From contig DIET01000015.1 of assembly GCA_002418765.1 (NCBI GenBank), positions 69,950 through 112,717 of the forward strand: a stretch of 42,768 bases of DNA, written 5' to 3'. The notes beneath the pieces were generated by a model. The model made no database searches and was not told the DNA's origin. It saw only the letters and a list, made by a program, of their open reading frames with translations. Origin of the DNA: Peptococcaceae bacterium UBA5767. Its GTDB lineage: Bacteria; Bacillota; TC1; UBA5767. Position numbers and translations under genes: made by a program. This document shows, one piece after another, positions 17,110 through 25,283 of the stretch (position 1 is its first letter; the number at the start of each line of letters is the position of its first letter).

Positions 17110-17799
17110 ATGCGTTACGATAAAAACAGATCTACCATCAGCAGACAGGACAATGAACAGTTGGCGCTTTCTAAGGTCTTCATTGTAGGCAGTGGCGGTT
17201 TGGGTGGTTATGTCCTTGAGATGCTGGCCCGGATCGGGGTTGGCCATATCTCGTTGGCGGATGGTGATGTCTTTGATGATACCAATCTGAATCGCCAAAT
17301 TTTGAGCAGTGAGGACGTGTTGGGTCAAAAAAAAGTTGAGGTAGCCAAAAAACGGGTGAGGCGAATCAATTCTGACGTGGTCCTGAACACCTATGATGAT
17401 TATATTACCCGGGAGAATGTCGTGGAGCGGCTGCAAGGTCATGATGTGGTCGTGGATGCCCTGGACAACATCGAGACAAGATTTCTGCTGCAGGAGGCAT
17501 GTGAAGAGTTGGGTATTCCTCTTATCCATGGTGCCATTGCGGGATGGTTTGGCCAGGTAGCTACTATTTTCCCTGGTGATAGAACCTTGGACAGCATTTA
17601 TCAGCATCAGGAAAAAACAGGGGTAGAGACCACACTGGGGAATCTTTCTTTTCCACCTGCGTTGGTGGCCTCTCTGCAGGTAGCAGAGACCATCAAGGTG
17701 CTTCTCCACCGGGGCGAAACATTGCGGCGCAAGATTATGTTTCTGGATCTTTTGACCCAGGATGTCCATGTGTTTGAGCTGGACTCGAGCGATGCCTGA
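17110..17799 (+). CDS. E1-like MoeB/ThiF/HesA family adenylyltransferase
   Basis: ATP-binding enzyme of 229 aa that should adenylate the C terminus of the MoaD-like protein. Nucleotide motif GSGGLGGYVLEMLARIGVG (residues 27-45), DGDVFDDTNLNRQ (51-63) with the catalytic Arg, and DALDNIETR (117-124). Unlike MoeB it has no CxxC zinc pairs and only one cysteine, Cys131, so no thioester or persulfide Cys at the usual place. ATG 17110 follows GGAGGA and the upstream stop by one base; a frame extension upstream overlaps moaD and is rejected. The gene overlaps the next by 8 nt. Confidence 0.9.
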   Translation: MRYDKNRSTISRQDNEQLALSKVFIVGSGGLGGYVLEMLARIGVGHISLADGDVFDDTNLNRQILSSEDVLGQKKVEVAKKRVRRINSDVVLNTYDDYITRENVVERLQGHDVVVDALDNIETRFLLQEACEELGIPLIHGAIAGWFGQVATIFPGDRTLDSIYQHQEKTGVETTLGNLSFPPALVASLQVAETIKVLLHRGETLRRKIMFLDLLTQDVHVFELDSSDA

Positions 17800-18031
17800 G
17801 ATTGTGACCCGTCAGGGGGAATGGAGAAACATTTCCAGAAGAGAACTGCAGAAGTATTTTCAGGCATTGCCACAGGAGAAACAAAAGATGGTGAGACTGG
17901 GCGTGACCCGGATGGAACAGTTGGGTTCTTTGCGTATTCCTGTCACGCCTGTTTTTTTTACAGGGGACATTACACAAGTGGAGCGACTTAGGTTGCAATT
18001 CCATCAGCATTTTCTACGGGCTGGTGGTTAA
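17792..18031 (+). CDS. small protein of the aor maturation cluster, unknown function
   Basis: Basic protein of 79 aa that I do not recognise. No cysteines, membrane segments or signal peptide; the N-terminal half is helical and charged (QGEWRNISRRELQKYFQALPQEKQKM), the C-terminal half has RIPVTPVFFTGDITQVERL. It starts at ATG 17792, overlapping the E1-like gene by 8 nt, which argues for coupled translation and a role in the same process. A longer start at 17762 is possible. It may be an adaptor or chaperone for AOR maturation; this is inference from position only. Confidence 0.65.
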   Translation: MPEIVTRQGEWRNISRRELQKYFQALPQEKQKMVRLGVTRMEQLGSLRIPVTPVFFTGDITQVERLRLQFHQHFLRAGG

Positions 18032-18560
18032 AGGTGATGGTCGTTTTGTTGTAAAAAAGGTATGTATTTGGTTTTTGGAATTTTAGAATAGAGGAAAACC
18101 GACGAAGCTGGTGAGGCGTAGGCCGCTTGTGATGACCAAAAGCATGTCAAGGCTCCCCTGTTTCATGATTGGTGTGTGCCTTGAATGATCCATGCTATGA
18201 CCCAAATGTAAAGTCGTGATGTTCGCGAGATTGCTTGGGGGTCCGGGTATGGTTTTTTTGTGCGGACTTTTTTTTGCATGGAGGAATCATACCAAGTTGC
18301 CGTTGGGATTTGGTAGAGAATAAGTCTTGTTGGTATACTATTAGGCAACTTATTTATTCTTTAAAGGAATACTTATATGGATGTAGAATAATCTTTAATA
18401 TGGTCACTACAGGTAAGATCATCGCCATGATGTCAAAAATCACATGATGGCATCAGATTATCACCAGGGGGGCACAATAGCAGCGCTTAACGTGTGAGGA
18501 AGTTCGAATAAACATGTTTTGGTAAGAGATTATTTTTTTCGAATGAGAGGAGAATTGGCC
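18032..18560. other. intergenic region without recognisable gene
   Basis: No frame here has a convincing start, ribosome site and protein-like composition. It holds a weak terminator-like hairpin GTCCG/CGGAC (18241-18245, 18263-18267) followed by eight T, and AT-rich promoter-like stretches near 18330-18400. The ribosome site AGAGGAGA for the following gene lies at 18546-18553. Confidence 0.6.
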
Positions 18561-19736
18561 ATGAAAAAAATGGTTCGATCTACGTTGCTTATCGGCTTTC
18601 TAATTGGATTGCTGATGCTGTTTCCCAGCATGGTCCTGGCGGATTCAGGGCCCACCATTATCCAGCCCAATGGAGGAGAAACACTCTACATTGGGGAAGA
18701 ATATACGTTATTGTATGAAGGCTATCAGACGGCAAATTTTGATGTGACTCTGTATTCCAGTGTGGAAGGGGAGTTCAGCATTAATTTGGGAACGGCCACA
18801 GGAGGCAGTTTTACCTTTACCGTGCCAGATATTGTCTCTTCGACAGCACGTATCAGAATTTCTGGTATTGTGGGCTCGACCACAGGGGCTTGGGGCATGA
18901 TTTTCCCCGTGTTTGGCAGTGATTCCAGTGATGCTGATTTTAATATCATGCACAAAGGCTTGATCATTCAACCCATCGATCCCATCATTGTGATTCCGTT
19001 TGCCACGGCCCCGACCAATTTGGAGATTGCGTCATCCGAAATTGGTTCTGTCAACCTGAGCTGGACTGACAATGCCAGCAGTGAAGCTGGATTTAAGATC
19101 TACAGACGATCGGCCAGTTCGTTGTTTTGGGTAGAAATCGACACGGTTGGTGCCAATGTCACCACTTATTCTGATAATGATGCGCTGGTTTTTGGTGCTA
19201 CCTATTATTATAGGGTGGCTGCGTACAATATATTCGGTACGTCCACGTACACCAATGAGGTTTTCCATACGGTTCCCGAGTTGGTTGTGCTTCCAGAGCC
19301 AGATCCAGATCCAGACCCAGATCCAACGCCGGATCCTGTGACCATTCGTTTGCAAATTGGCCAAATGACACATACAGTCAATGGGGTTGTTAAAAATATG
19401 GATGTTGCCCCTGTGATCATAGAAGGCAGAACACTACTACCTGTTCGTTATATTGCAGAACCACTGGGCGCTGGTATAGGTTGGGTAGGGGGTACAGAGT
19501 CGAAGGCGAGTGTTTCCTTGGGTGGTACCTATCTTGAAATGTGGATCGGCAATCAAATGGCCAGAATCAATGGCATACCCACGCCCATTGATGCCTACAA
19601 TTCCAATGTTGCGCCATTGACGTTGCCGCCGGGCCGAACCATGTTGCCGCTTAGATTCATTGCAGAAGCACTGGGTTGCGAGGTCAACTGGAATGCGATC
19701 GATCAATCGGTGGAAGTGATTTATCCTGCACCATAA
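18561..19736 (+). CDS. secreted Fn3 and copper-amine-oxidase-N-like stalk domain protein
   Basis: Exported protein of 391 aa. Signal peptide: MKKMVRS, hydrophobic core LLIGFLIGLLMLFP, probable cleavage after VLA (about residue 28). A beta-rich domain (residues 30-130, starting PTIIQPNGGETLYIGEEYTL) resembles Ser-Thr-rich cell-wall anchoring modules. A fibronectin type III domain follows (about 145-237, APTNLEIASS ... YYYRVAAYN), then an Asp-Pro repeat linker, then a copper amine oxidase N-terminal-like domain (about 265-391) with the paired motifs TLLPVRYIAEPLG and TMLPLRFIAEALG. In Firmicutes this last domain is a common surface module without catalytic role. Start chosen from AGAGGAGA; it is monocistronic. 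Confidence 0.85.
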   Translation: MKKMVRSTLLIGFLIGLLMLFPSMVLADSGPTIIQPNGGETLYIGEEYTLLYEGYQTANFDVTLYSSVEGEFSINLGTATGGSFTFTVPDIVSSTARIRISGIVGSTTGAWGMIFPVFGSDSSDADFNIMHKGLIIQPIDPIIVIPFATAPTNLEIASSEIGSVNLSWTDNASSEAGFKIYRRSASSLFWVEIDTVGANVTTYSDNDALVFGATYYYRVAAYNIFGTSTYTNEVFHTVPELVVLPEPDPDPDPDPTPDPVTIRLQIGQMTHTVNGVVKNMDVAPVIIEGRTLLPVRYIAEPLGAGIGWVGGTESKASVSLGGTYLEMWIGNQMARINGIPTPIDAYNSNVAPLTLPPGRTMLPLRFIAEALGCEVNWNAIDQSVEVIYPAP

Positions 19737-19750
19737 CAGGTTGTGTCATA

Positions 19751-19792
19751 AAAAAAAGCCATCAGGGTGTACAAACCCGGATGGCTTTTTTT
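19751..19792. terminator. intrinsic terminator after the secreted protein gene
   Basis: Stem GCCATC-a-GGGT / ACCC-g-GATGGC flanked by A-tract and T-tract (19751-19792); could serve both strands as it lies between convergent genes. Confidence 0.9.
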
Positions 19793-19876
19793 GAGCATTC
19801 TGTGTGGAGGCCAGCGCAAAGATTGTTTTGTTGTCTAGTTAGCTGTGTACGAGAAAAAATCATGTGGGCCAATTGG

Positions 19877-21493
19877 TTATTTGCTTCTTCTATTTTTCTT
19901 TGATTGCTTAATGATTTTTTGAGCTGCATTCCAGCCCGTCAACATGGCTATCGGAACGCCTGCGGGAGCATACGCCCATTGACTCGCTTGATAAATTTCC
20001 GGGATCGGTGTTAAGACGGATTTGGGAATATCTTTTAGTTTATGGGCAACAGGGGCTGGTGTTTCAAAAGACCAGCCTACGATTGCTCCTGCAGAATTAC
20101 CGGTCATTTTATGGATCGTCAATGGTGTCGTGGAAAACTGAAATAGAACATCATCTTCTAACCCTAGGTAGATTGTTTGAGAGAATATTCTAATCAGGCG
20201 ATTTTCCACTTCTTTTTTGAATTCATCGTGCCAACCAGCTTCATTGATTTTGTCAAAAATCTCATAATCAAAAAGGCAACTGATCATAAGTCCCGTTTTC
20301 CCTTCTGGGGCGAGGGTGGGATCTCGAAGGGCAGGTACAGATACCTCGAACGTATTTAGTTGGCAGAAATCATCTAACCAGGTTAAAATCTCTTCTTTGG
20401 TTCTCTTGTCAAAGTCTTTCAAAAGCTGTTCCTTAGCACCTCGATTGGTGTCTCCCAATCCTCTTTTTGCTGGCGTGAAGAACATATGCTCTCCACCTTT
20501 TTCTTGAAAATAGGAAGGTGGACGGTTTACAGCAACAAACAAAATGAACACAGATTCAGCCGCTTTGGACGAAAGAACATTCTGGCTCTGCGCCTGCAAC
20601 TTTTTCATGATGTTGTGGCCTAGTCCTGTTGGATCTATTTTTTGATAAAGTGTTTTCAAGTCTGCAGCCCATATCAGATGATCGTATTTGTAATGGTTGC
20701 CCTCGACGTCTTCAACCTTTGATTCTGACGGAATCACTTTCGTTATCTGGGTATTTAGCTTGATTTTTCCGCCTTCGTCTAGGATTTTTTCGTGTAGAAG
20801 TGTAGGCAACATCGCCGTTCCTTGTTTTGGATAAAAATAATCAAGATACACATAAAAGTATCCTAGGGCGAAATAAGTGGGTGTTTGCCTGAAAAAGAAC
20901 TGCGTCAATATATCGATCAGAGACTGGTTGTCTGTCAGGCCTTTAAGAAATTCTTCCATTGGCATATTGTACTGATTGAACTTCCGTAATGCCTGTAGAA
21001 ATTTAAATGACCAAGGAAGCAATTCTTTCCATAAGACTTTTTTGTCACTCATATAATCGACAAAATTCGGATTATCGAATTCATACAGGACTTTTGTATA
21101 CTTAGAGAGGTCAGCGATGCTGGATATTATTTTTTTTATATCGCCGGCATTTTCCGGGTACAGATCCAGCAGTATGCGTTTGTATTCATGTATGGTGTCT
21201 AATGAATCGACACGGAACAAGAGGTCTTCAATGGCAATCGAAATAGCATTGTTCAGCACTTCCCAATCAATTCCCAAATCGTTCATTATGGGTTTCACCA
21301 TACCGGAATTCACGAAAGCCCTGGGCCCGGCGTCAAAGAAAAATCCGTCACGCTCGAATGTATGGACCAATCCGCCGGTTCGGTCATTCTTATCCAACAG
21401 CAAAACATTGTAGTTTTGTCTGGTCAGGTAGGCTCCGGCAGTTAATCCGGCCATGCCGGCACCGACTATGACCACTTTGTTGTTTGCATGCAT
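19877..21493 (-). CDS. CrtI/phytoene desaturase-like FAD oxidoreductase
   Basis: Flavoprotein of 538 aa. FAD-binding Rossmann motif VVIVGAGMAGLTAGAYLTRQNYNVLLLDKNDRTGG at residues 6-40 (only the GxGxxG core is diagnostic), and a C-terminal GWNAAQKII segment of the CrtI/amine oxidase type. No carotenoid synthesis gene is near, and relatives act on carotenoids, retinoids or other isoprenoids and lipids, so the substrate is unknown. ATG 21493 has GGGAGG 9 nt upstream and overlaps by one base the stop of the SDR gene before it (TGATG), implying translational coupling. Its C-terminal tail is very basic (KQSKKNRRSK). Confidence 0.85.
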   Translation of the reverse strand: MHANNKVVIVGAGMAGLTAGAYLTRQNYNVLLLDKNDRTGGLVHTFERDGFFFDAGPRAFVNSGMVKPIMNDLGIDWEVLNNAISIAIEDLLFRVDSLDTIHEYKRILLDLYPENAGDIKKIISSIADLSKYTKVLYEFDNPNFVDYMSDKKVLWKELLPWSFKFLQALRKFNQYNMPMEEFLKGLTDNQSLIDILTQFFFRQTPTYFALGYFYVYLDYFYPKQGTAMLPTLLHEKILDEGGKIKLNTQITKVIPSESKVEDVEGNHYKYDHLIWAADLKTLYQKIDPTGLGHNIMKKLQAQSQNVLSSKAAESVFILFVAVNRPPSYFQEKGGEHMFFTPAKRGLGDTNRGAKEQLLKDFDKRTKEEILTWLDDFCQLNTFEVSVPALRDPTLAPEGKTGLMISCLFDYEIFDKINEAGWHDEFKKEVENRLIRIFSQTIYLGLEDDVLFQFSTTPLTIHKMTGNSAGAIVGWSFETPAPVAHKLKDIPKSVLTPIPEIYQASQWAYAPAGVPIAMLTGWNAAQKIIKQSKKNRRSK

Positions 21494-22431
21494 CACATTA
21501 AGCCTCCCAATGTAAGACTCAGCAACCAAAGTTTTTCCGCTTCTTCTTTATCCAATGCTGGTGGCGCCGGCTCTTCCTCTGTTGTGAGATTGAAAAATTT
21601 ACCGCTTGTCTTTTCTAATTTTTTGGATACACCTAGATAATATAGGGACTCAGAAGAGTTTTCTATGGATCTTGCCTTACTATCGATCCATATTTTTTTA
21701 TACAATTTATAGAACTTGCCATTGTTTTTACCACTGTTTGTCTTCACATTACCTGGATGCATCGCATTGATGGTTACCTTGGTTCCCACAAAGTATTCAT
21801 TCAATTTTATCATGGACAGCAATTGGGCCGTTTTTGCGGCGCCATAGCTTTTTAATCCTGAATAGGAATGCTTGTCCCAGGTGAGGTCGTCCAAATGCAA
21901 ACCCCATGCAGCGAATCTGTGGGCCTCAGAATTGACGAATATGATGCGGCCGCTGTTTTGCTGGATAAATTTTTCCTTGGTAGAATAATTTAAAATGAAC
22001 GAACTCAAATAATTTGTTTGGAAGACCAGTTCCATATGGTCTTCCGTCAGCGTTTTTCTAGTAACATATACACCCGCATTGTGGATGAGAACATCAATGT
22101 TCCTGTCGAGTTCCGCCAATTGTTTCGCTGCCTTGTGGATGTCAGCCAGCTTCGTAAAATCTGCGATCATGTAGGAGCAGTCGGTACCATATTGGCTTTT
22201 TAGTGCTCTGCACAATTCTTCTGATTTTTCTTTATTCCTGTTGATACTCAAAATATCCGCTCCCTGGGAAGCATATTTCATGGCAGCGGCATAGCCTATG
22301 CCGGACGTTGCACCGGTGATGACGACCAAGCGATTCTTGAAATCAGATGTACATATTTCGGGATCCAATTTCTGATTGCGTAGCATGGCAAAAATATTTG
22401 ACCATTTGTACTGTTTAAAATATTTGTTCAT
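21493..22431 (-). CDS. short-chain dehydrogenase/reductase
   Basis: SDR of 312 aa similar in layout to retinol dehydrogenase/WW-oxidoreductase type SDRs. NAD(P) motif TGATSGIG (about residues 38-45), NAG in LIHNAGVYV, catalytic Ser near FVNSEAHR and YGAAK as the YxxxK motif; MHPGNVKT follows. The N terminus has a 30-residue extension. GGAGG lies before ATG 22431; earlier in-frame codons lack a ribosome site. Cotranscribed with the CrtI-like gene; together they may oxidise or reduce an isoprenoid or lipid alcohol, but this is inference. Confidence 0.88.
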   Translation of the reverse strand: MNKYFKQYKWSNIFAMLRNQKLDPEICTSDFKNRLVVITGATSGIGYAAAMKYASQGADILSINRNKEKSEELCRALKSQYGTDCSYMIADFTKLADIHKAAKQLAELDRNIDVLIHNAGVYVTRKTLTEDHMELVFQTNYLSSFILNYSTKEKFIQQNSGRIIFVNSEAHRFAAWGLHLDDLTWDKHSYSGLKSYGAAKTAQLLSMIKLNEYFVGTKVTINAMHPGNVKTNSGKNNGKFYKLYKKIWIDSKARSIENSSESLYYLGVSKKLEKTSGKFFNLTTEEEPAPPALDKEEAEKLWLLSLTLGGLM

Positions 22432-22596
22432 GCAACCTCCGCTACCCAAAGAATGTGTTTTATCAAACGTGCATATCTCGAAGAAAATACGGCACTTTCT
22501 ACGTGACAAGTGTGAAGTATGATAACATGATCCTATTGACCACACTCCGGTAAAGAATCAATAACGTTGATATGCTTTAAACTTACTGCACTAGTT

Positions 22597-23661
22597 TTAA
22601 AACTGATTCAATGTGGGTAGAAACGTCGGTTGCTGTTGCATAGCCTTTTCTAAACTGGCCAAAAAGGATGCAATCTGCTCTGGGGTGCTGGCCCAGGAGG
22701 TCATTAGGCGTACGACACTTTCTTCTGATGTGGCAGGTTCCCAGACATAAAAGCCAAAGTCCTTCTGCAACAGTGTGATGACTGCATGGGGTAATATGGG
22801 AAATAGTTGGTTGGTGCTTGGTTCTACCCGGAAAGAGATGTCCAGTTTAAGAAGTCCATCTCGCAATTGCATAGCTCGTTCCAAGGCCTGGCGAGCGAGT
22901 TTTTCATAGAGCTCGTTGGTAAAAAATGTGCTGAAGGTGATGCCCAGAAGTCGGCCTTTGGCCAGCAAGGCACCGCGTTGTTTGAGCTGGCAACGCAAAT
23001 GTTGGTGCCAGGTTACCCGGTTGAGCACCAATGCCTCTCCCAGCAGTGCTCCGTTTTTGGTACCGCCGATAAAAAATCCATCGGTGTATCGCGCATAGTC
23101 TGATAGGCTAATTGGTGTATCGGGATGAATCAGGGTTTGGCCCAAACGGGCACCGTCACAGTACAAGATCAAGTCATGCTCGTTTGTAAAGCTGTATAGA
23201 CGTTTAAGTTCATCCAGACTGTACACCGTGCCCCATTCCGTAGGATTGGAGATGTAGATCAGTTTGGGGCTAACGGTATGCTCGTCGCTGTTTTGTATAA
23301 GCAGGGGTTCTATCATCGAGGGGGTCAGTTTGCCGTCGTCCGTGGGAACTGTCAGGATTTTGTGTCCGGTCGCTTCGATGGCCCCGGCTTCATGCGTGGC
23401 AATGTGACCTGAACTTGCCGCAATGCAGGCCTCAAAGGGTCGAAGTATACTGGCAATGGCCACCAAATTGGTTTGGGTCCCCGCACTGAGAAGAAATACT
23501 TGTGAGGAAGGATGCTGTAGTTGCTTCTGAATGAGATCGCAGGCTGTTTGGCTAAATTGATCCAGTCCGTAACCTTCTTCTTGCGAATGGTTGTGTTGTG
23601 CGAGCGCTTGCAGAATCGCTGGATGCATGCCTTCACTATAATCGTTTTTAAAGGAAATCAT
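22597..23661 (-). CDS. ltaE: low-specificity L-threonine aldolase family protein
   Basis: Fold type I PLP enzyme of 354 aa expected to cleave threonine/allo-threonine to glycine and acetaldehyde. Start ISFKNDYSEGMHPAIL is the family N terminus; HEAGAIEATGHK follows, CDGARLGQ binds the cofactor and the PLP lysine is Lys202 in GGTKNGALLG. AAAGGA lies before ATG 23661. It is monocistronic. Acetaldehyde produced could be handled by the AOR, but no regulatory link is visible. Related enzymes act on phenylserine-type substrates, so specificity is not settled. Confidence 0.9.
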   Translation of the reverse strand: MISFKNDYSEGMHPAILQALAQHNHSQEEGYGLDQFSQTACDLIQKQLQHPSSQVFLLSAGTQTNLVAIASILRPFEACIAASSGHIATHEAGAIEATGHKILTVPTDDGKLTPSMIEPLLIQNSDEHTVSPKLIYISNPTEWGTVYSLDELKRLYSFTNEHDLILYCDGARLGQTLIHPDTPISLSDYARYTDGFFIGGTKNGALLGEALVLNRVTWHQHLRCQLKQRGALLAKGRLLGITFSTFFTNELYEKLARQALERAMQLRDGLLKLDISFRVEPSTNQLFPILPHAVITLLQKDFGFYVWEPATSEESVVRLMTSWASTPEQIASFLASLEKAMQQQPTFLPTLNQF

Positions 23662-23724
23662 AGCGTCCTTTCTTAGATAGATGTAGTATTATAATAAGTA
23701 TACGAAAGAAAGAAGGAAAGAACA

Positions 23725-23952
23725 ATGGAAAGAAGAATCTCTCTTTTCCATGGTATGCAAATAGAACAACATCATGGAGTATGGAGTGAACAATCTTCTT
23801 CATGAAGCCCAAAGCGCATGGTTTGGCATCCTGTAATTTTTGATGAGGCAAAGAGAAATTGGATGCTTGAACGAGAGGCGACCAGCTTGTTTTTAGGCAA
23901 GATGGCTGCGGACATAGAAGACAAAAGGACGATGGAGTTATATATATGTTGA
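23725..23952 (+). pseudogene. interrupted small reading frame, probably decayed
   Basis: From ATG 23725 (preceded by GAAGGAAAG) a frame runs 26 codons to TGA 23803-23805, then stays open in the same frame for another 48 codons to TGA 23950, with an internal ATG at 23818. The second part (MVWHPVIFDEAKRNW...) looks protein-like. No family is recognised. The simplest reading is a degraded gene or two unrelated short frames; the 310-bp gap holds no other candidate apart from a TATAAT at 23690-23695. Confidence 0.3.
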
Positions 23953-23971
23953 TTGTGAAAGGAGAAAAAAG

Positions 23972-24760
23972 ATGAGTAGAGAAAAATGGTGGTATTTTAA
24001 ATGGCTGATGCTTTTTTTCTATGTGGCGATGGTGGGCATCAATGGTTTGGCCAATGCTTTGCCCTTAAATGGTGTAGGAACAGGAGAGGTCTCTGATTCT
24101 TTTCCCAATTTGTTTACACCGTCTGGCATCACCTTTGCTATTTGGGGGCTCATTTATACTCTGCTACTGGGCTATGTGACTTATCATTTTTTTATTCATG
24201 AGGATGATTTGGCCAACAAGGAAAAGGATTTGCTGAGGTTGGGGTCCTATTTTGTATTTTCCTCCGTGATCAATATGCTTTGGATTTTTGCTTGGCATTA
24301 TGGATTCATTGTTTGGAGTACTGTGCTGATGCTGGTGTTTTTGGTGCTTCTTGTTTTGGCCCGTTTTACCATCGTGAGAATGCCTCTTCGAGGGAGAGAA
24401 CGGTTGCTTATTTTGCTGCCGTTCAGCATCTATTTTGGTTGGGTGACGGTGGCCACCATCGCCAGCGTGACAGCAACACTGGTTTATCTTGGCTGGGGAG
24501 CCTGGGGGATGTCTGAGAGCCTTTGGACAGTGATCATTTTACTGGTTGGGGTTTTTGTTGGTGGCATCACCATGCTGAATTTTAGAGATGGTGCATATGG
24601 TCTTGTGTTTTTGTGGGCCTATGCTGGTATTTTGTTGAAACATGTGTCTGCTTCCGGATGGGCAGGACAATACCCTGACGTCATCACGGCTGTATCGTTG
24701 TCGTTGGGAGCCTTTTTCTTTTTGGAAGTGTATTTGGCCAAAAAAGCACTGAGTCGGTAG
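23972..24760 (+). CDS. TspO/MBR-family tryptophan-rich membrane protein
   Basis: Membrane protein of 262 aa with seven predicted helices, rich in Trp. The motif FTPSGITFAIWGLIYTLL (residues 49-66) and AWHYGFIVWS are typical of the enlarged tryptophan-rich sensory protein family in Firmicutes, related to TspO, which binds porphyrins. Members are often about 250 aa, longer than classical TspO (about 160). AAAGGAG precedes ATG 23972. It is followed by a strong terminator, so it is monocistronic. Its function in anaerobes is not established. Confidence 0.8.
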   Translation: MSREKWWYFKWLMLFFYVAMVGINGLANALPLNGVGTGEVSDSFPNLFTPSGITFAIWGLIYTLLLGYVTYHFFIHEDDLANKEKDLLRLGSYFVFSSVINMLWIFAWHYGFIVWSTVLMLVFLVLLVLARFTIVRMPLRGRERLLILLPFSIYFGWVTVATIASVTATLVYLGWGAWGMSESLWTVIILLVGVFVGGITMLNFRDGAYGLVFLWAYAGILLKHVSASGWAGQYPDVITAVSLSLGAFFFLEVYLAKKALSR

Positions 24761-24821
24761 TTTTTCCTCATGGGTTTAGCTTGTATGGGATCATGATGGC
24801 ATCATTTGTGAAGCGGACGTG

Positions 24822-24849
24822 AAGTTGGGTTGGATACCCAACTTTTTTT
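24822..24849 (+). terminator. intrinsic terminator after the TspO-like gene
   Basis: Nine-bp stem AAGTTGGGT/ACCCAACTT (24822-24830, 24836-24844) with 5-nt loop and T-tract to 24849. Confidence 0.92.
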
Positions 24850-24877
24850 GTTGTTTTTGTATGGAAATCATATTATT

Positions 24878-24919
24878 GTAACTTAGGTTACTGAAATGCG
24901 TGAAGTATATCGATATACT
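24878..24919 (+). promoter_or_regulatory. HcpR-like activator site and promoter of the cupin-to-hcp operon
   Basis: GTAAC-TTAG-GTTAC (24878-24891) fits the GTAAC-N4-GTTAC palindrome that I remember as described for the Crp/FNR-family regulator HcpR in Clostridia and related groups. A -10 box TATACT lies at 24914-24919, predicting transcription from about 24926; the palindrome is then centred at -41.5, the class II Crp/FNR activation position, and no -35 box is needed. The -10 box is inside a perfect palindrome AGTATATCGATATACT (24904-24919). The regulator gene is not in the window. Confidence 0.7.
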
Positions 24920-24944
24920 CAGAGTAGAAATACTAGGAGGAAGC

Positions 24945-25283
24945 ATGATGTACGAAAAATGTTATGAATTTCACCACAGTGAAGACTATTTGGTCGAAAA
25001 AATTATCCAGGATGAAGACGTTCATGTCAATCATATGATATTCAAACAACATGAAGGATTGCCCACACACAAGAGCAATTCATCCGTTTACATGATTGTG
25101 ATTAGAGGCATCTTGTCCTTGAAGCTGGAAGAACAGGATTTTCATGAATATTCATCGGGCTGTATTGTCAATATTCCCTTTGGTTTAAGGATGGATGTCA
25201 ATAATTTGCATGAAGAAACACTGGAGCTGTTCGTCCTCAAAGCACCGAGCCCTGAGAAATGGAAGGAGAATCACCAGGAATGA
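24945..25283 (+). CDS. small cupin-domain protein of the hcp cassette
   Basis: Single-domain cupin of 112 aa. The first motif is approximated by EGLPTHKSNSSVYMIVIRGILSL (residues 38-60) and the second by SSGCIVNIPFGLRMDVNNLHEETLELFVLKAP (70-101). Histidines at HK and LHEE could bind a metal, but the classical HxH pair is incomplete (THKS), so metal binding is uncertain. AGGAGG lies 4 nt before ATG 24945. It is the first gene of the cassette and overlaps the next by 4 nt (ATGA). It could sense or store a small ligand or metal for the downstream proteins; this is inference. Confidence 0.8.
   Translation: MMYEKCYEFHHSEDYLVEKIIQDEDVHVNHMIFKQHEGLPTHKSNSSVYMIVIRGILSLKLEEQDFHEYSSGCIVNIPFGLRMDVNNLHEETLELFVLKAPSPEKWKENHQE

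Noticed and set aside
23803..23835. SECIS element after TGA 23803
   Set aside because: The hairpin starts only two bases after TGA, the stem is short with a bulge, and the apical loop lacks a clear bacterial SECIS pattern; no selenoprotein family recognised.
24904..24919. AGTATATCGATATACT as a separate operator
   Set aside because: It is a perfect palindrome but contains the -10 box; the symmetry may be chance in AT-rich promoter DNA, so it is only noted with the promoter.
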